Shown here: positions 62,385 through 64,000 of the stretch, in pieces | How the letters are laid out: every line of letters begins with the position of its first letter | How positions within the stretch are numbered: position 1 is the first letter of the stretch | Assembly: GCA_009363175.1 (NCBI GenBank) | Contig: CP045205.1 | Location: forward strand, 5,270,001 to 5,334,000 | DNA from: Citrobacter telavivensis | GTDB taxonomy: Bacteria > Pseudomonadota > Gammaproteobacteria > Enterobacterales > Enterobacteriaceae | Reading direction: 5' to 3' | DNA length: 64,000 nt | The notes under the pieces: generated by a model | What the model saw: the letters and a program-made list of their open reading frames with translations, nothing else | What the model was told of the DNA's origin: nothing | Database searches by the model: none | Position numbers and translations under genes: made by a program

Positions 62385-62411
62385 CAAAAAACCCCGATAA
62401 ATCGGGGCTTT
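62385..62411 (-). terminator. Terminator after metY
   Basis: On the minus strand AAAGCCCCGAT, TT loop, ATCGGGG, TTTTTT. A stable stem of seven GC-rich pairs with a full T-run, about 120 bp after the tRNA. Most metY transcription should stop here; the rest reads into rimP-nusA-infB. Confidence 0.88.
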
Positions 62412-62533
62412 AGATAACTGAACCCTATAACCGCAACTGCGGTCTGGAGAACCTTCCGAAAGAATTTTTTTCAAATCCAGCTACGAAGGCCATAGTCTTC
62501 ACAGTATATTTGAAAAAGAACTCTTAGGGAAAG

Positions 62534-62610
<77 letters not shown>

Positions 62611-62625
62611 CCTGAAACGTGGCAA

Positions 62626-62654
62626 ATTTTACTCGTTTTGGGTAAAAGATGCAA
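62626..62654 (-). promoter_or_regulatory. metY promoter (-35 TTGCAT, 17-bp spacer, -10 TAAAAT)
   Basis: On the minus strand TTGCAT (62654-62649) and TAAAAT (62631-62626) are 17 bp apart, the latter ending 15 bp before the mature tRNA 5' end. The rest of the 298-bp metY-argG gap holds the argG promoter side with ARG boxes. Confidence 0.75.
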
Positions 62655-62818
62655 ATACTGTTGGGATTTGGTACCGAGGACGGGACGTAAAATCTGCGCG
62701 TATTATATTGATTAACTCCCCATTGTGTCAACCTTGTTAACGACATAACCTGAGACGTCGTCGTCAGCGTTATTTGTGGAAAAAAGCACGAAACTCTTCC
62801 TGTCTCCGTAAAAAGATG

Positions 62819-62857
62819 ATTAAATGAAAACTCATTTATTTTGCATAAACATGCACT
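62819..62857 (+). promoter_or_regulatory. Tandem ARG boxes (ArgR operator) of argG
   Basis: Two 18-bp imperfect palindromes, ATTAAATGAAAACTCATT (62819-62836) and TTTGCATAAACATGCACT (62840-62857), separated by 3 bp. This is the exact box size and spacing of arginine-repressor operators (consensus WNTGAATWWWWATTCANW). They lie 52-90 bp before the argG start. Confidence 0.82.
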
Positions 62858-62908
62858 GAGAGCAGAAAGCCGATCTCACCATCAGTCTATCAAGCAGGGT
62901 TTTATTTT

Positions 62909-64000
62909 ATGACGACGATTCTCAAGCATCTCCCGGTAGGTCAACGTATTGGTATCGCTTTTTCCGGCGGCCTGGACACCAGCGCGGCACTGCTGTGGAT
63001 GCGACAAAAAGGGGCTGTCCCATATGCATATACTGCGAACCTGGGTCAACCAGACGAGGAGGACTATGATGAGATCCCTCGTCGTGCAATGGAATACGGT
63101 GCAGAGAACGCTCGCCTGATCGACTGCCGTAAACAGCTGGTTGCTGAAGGTATCGCCGCGATTCAGTGTGGTGCATTCCATAACACCACCGGCGGGCTCA
63201 CCTATTTCAATACTACGCCGCTGGGTCGTGCAGTCACCGGCACCATGCTGGTTGCAGCGATGAAAGAAGATGGCGTCAATATCTGGGGCGATGGCAGCAC
63301 CTATAAAGGAAACGACATCGAGCGTTTCTATCGCTATGGCCTGCTGACCAACGCCGAATTGCAGATTTATAAACCATGGCTGGATACCGACTTTATCGAT
63401 GAGCTGGGCGGTCGCCATGAGATGTCCGAGTTTATGATTGCCTGTGGATTCGACTACAAAATGTCCGTCGAAAAAGCCTACTCCACGGACTCCAACATGC
63501 TCGGCGCGACGCACGAAGCCAAAGACCTCGAATTCCTGAACTCCAGCGTCAAGATAGTCAACCCGATCATGGGCGTGAAGTTCTGGGATGAGAACGTGAA
63601 GATCGCGGCGGAAGAAGTCACCGTGCGTTTCGAACAGGGCCACCCGGTCGCGCTGAACGGTAAAACCTTCAGTGACGATGTAGAAATGATGCTGGAAGCG
63701 AACCGTATCGGCGGACGTCACGGTCTGGGGATGAGTGACCAGATTGAAAACCGTATAATCGAAGCCAAAAGTCGTGGTATTTACGAAGCCCCGGGAATGG
63801 CGCTGCTGCATATCGCCTACGAGCGTCTGCTGACGGGTATTCACAACGAAGATACCATCGAGCAGTATCACGCCCACGGTCGTCAACTGGGCCGCCTGCT
63901 GTATCAGGGCCGTTGGTTCGACTCTCAGGCACTGATGCTGCGTGATGGTCTGCAGCGTTGGGTCGCCAGCCAGATTACCGGTGAAGTGACTCTGGAACTG
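62909..64000 (+). CDS. argG: Argininosuccinate synthase ArgG, N-terminal 364 residues (partial)
   Basis: ATP-dependent enzyme joining citrulline and aspartate to argininosuccinate in arginine synthesis. The start ATG 62909 (MTTILKHLPVGQ) follows the ArgR boxes. The PP-loop IAFSGGLDTSAALLW lies at about 16-30 and binds ATP. DGSTYKGNDIERFYRYG and AYSTDSNMLGATHEAKDLE are family landmarks. The frame is open to base 64000; about 83 of the expected 447 residues fall outside the window. Confidence 0.97.
   Translation, partial: MTTILKHLPVGQRIGIAFSGGLDTSAALLWMRQKGAVPYAYTANLGQPDEEDYDEIPRRAMEYGAENARLIDCRKQLVAEGIAAIQCGAFHNTTGGLTYFNTTPLGRAVTGTMLVAAMKEDGVNIWGDGSTYKGNDIERFYRYGLLTNAELQIYKPWLDTDFIDELGGRHEMSEFMIACGFDYKMSVEKAYSTDSNMLGATHEAKDLEFLNSSVKIVNPIMGVKFWDENVKIAAEEVTVRFEQGHPVALNGKTFSDDVEMMLEANRIGGRHGLGMSDQIENRIIEAKSRGIYEAPGMALLHIAYERLLTGIHNEDTIEQYHAHGRQLGRLLYQGRWFDSQALMLRDGLQRWVASQITGEVTLEL

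Overview
The window is enterobacterial chromosome. Gene order and protein sequences track the Escherichia coli tdc - rnpB - gar - aga - rsmI/lpoA - ubiUVT - mtr - deaD - pnp - infB/nusA - metY - argG segment almost gene for gene, with many proteins the same length as I recall for E. coli. The region between garD and agaR differs: E. coli K-12 has prlF-yhaV there, while this window has two extra sugar-catabolism clusters. Tag-type genes beside garD also occur in Salmonella, and an aga cluster occurs in E. coli. Having both suggests a Citrobacter-like relative; that placement is inference, not shown by a marker gene.

Layout. 1-2458: the start of the catabolic threonine operon tdcABC (minus strand, tdcC cut by the window edge). 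2459-3310: gene-poor, AT-rich, then a REP/BIME array. 3311-3687: RNase P RNA (rnpB). 3720-9970: galactarate catabolism, garPLRK divergent from garD across a CRP-type site. 10017-17332: a fructose-like PTS cluster resembling enterobacterial D-tagatose (tag) genes: sugar kinase, DeoR repressor, class II aldolase, 1-phosphofructokinase-like tagK, EIIBC and EIIA-HPr. The kinase gene tagK is split by a complete 1153-bp IS630 in a CTAG target with TA duplication; removing the element restores the reading frame exactly.

17700-25053: a CUT1-type ABC sugar importer, a Gfo/Idh/MocA oxidoreductase with a cysteine cluster, a NagK-like ROK kinase and a convergent DeoR repressor that is a paralogue of AgaR. 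This cassette is the least ordinary part of the window. 25375-36873: a complete aga cluster for N-acetylgalactosamine and galactosamine (agaR, kbaZ, agaVWEFA, agaS, kbaY, agaBCDI). AgaW and AgaA are full length, unlike in K-12. CTTTCGTTTT-type motifs recur upstream of the ABC operon, both repressor genes, kbaZ and agaS, which suggests one shared regulatory circuit. A plausible reading is that the ABC/ROK cassette delivers a phosphorylated amino sugar into the AgaA-AgaS-KbaYZ route.

36932-64000: conserved housekeeping genes. These are rsmI, lpoA, yraN, diaA, dolP, a threefold 138-bp tandem BIME, yraQ, yraR, yhbP, yhbQ, yhbS, ubiT, ubiU, ubiV, yhbW, mtr, deaD with the 26-codon yrbN at its start, nlpI, pnp, rpsO, truB, rbfA, infB, nusA, rimP, initiator tRNA metY and the 5' part of argG. 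Coordinates and motif readings come from direct inspection of the sequence. Family names come from recall of enterobacterial homologues, without database searches.
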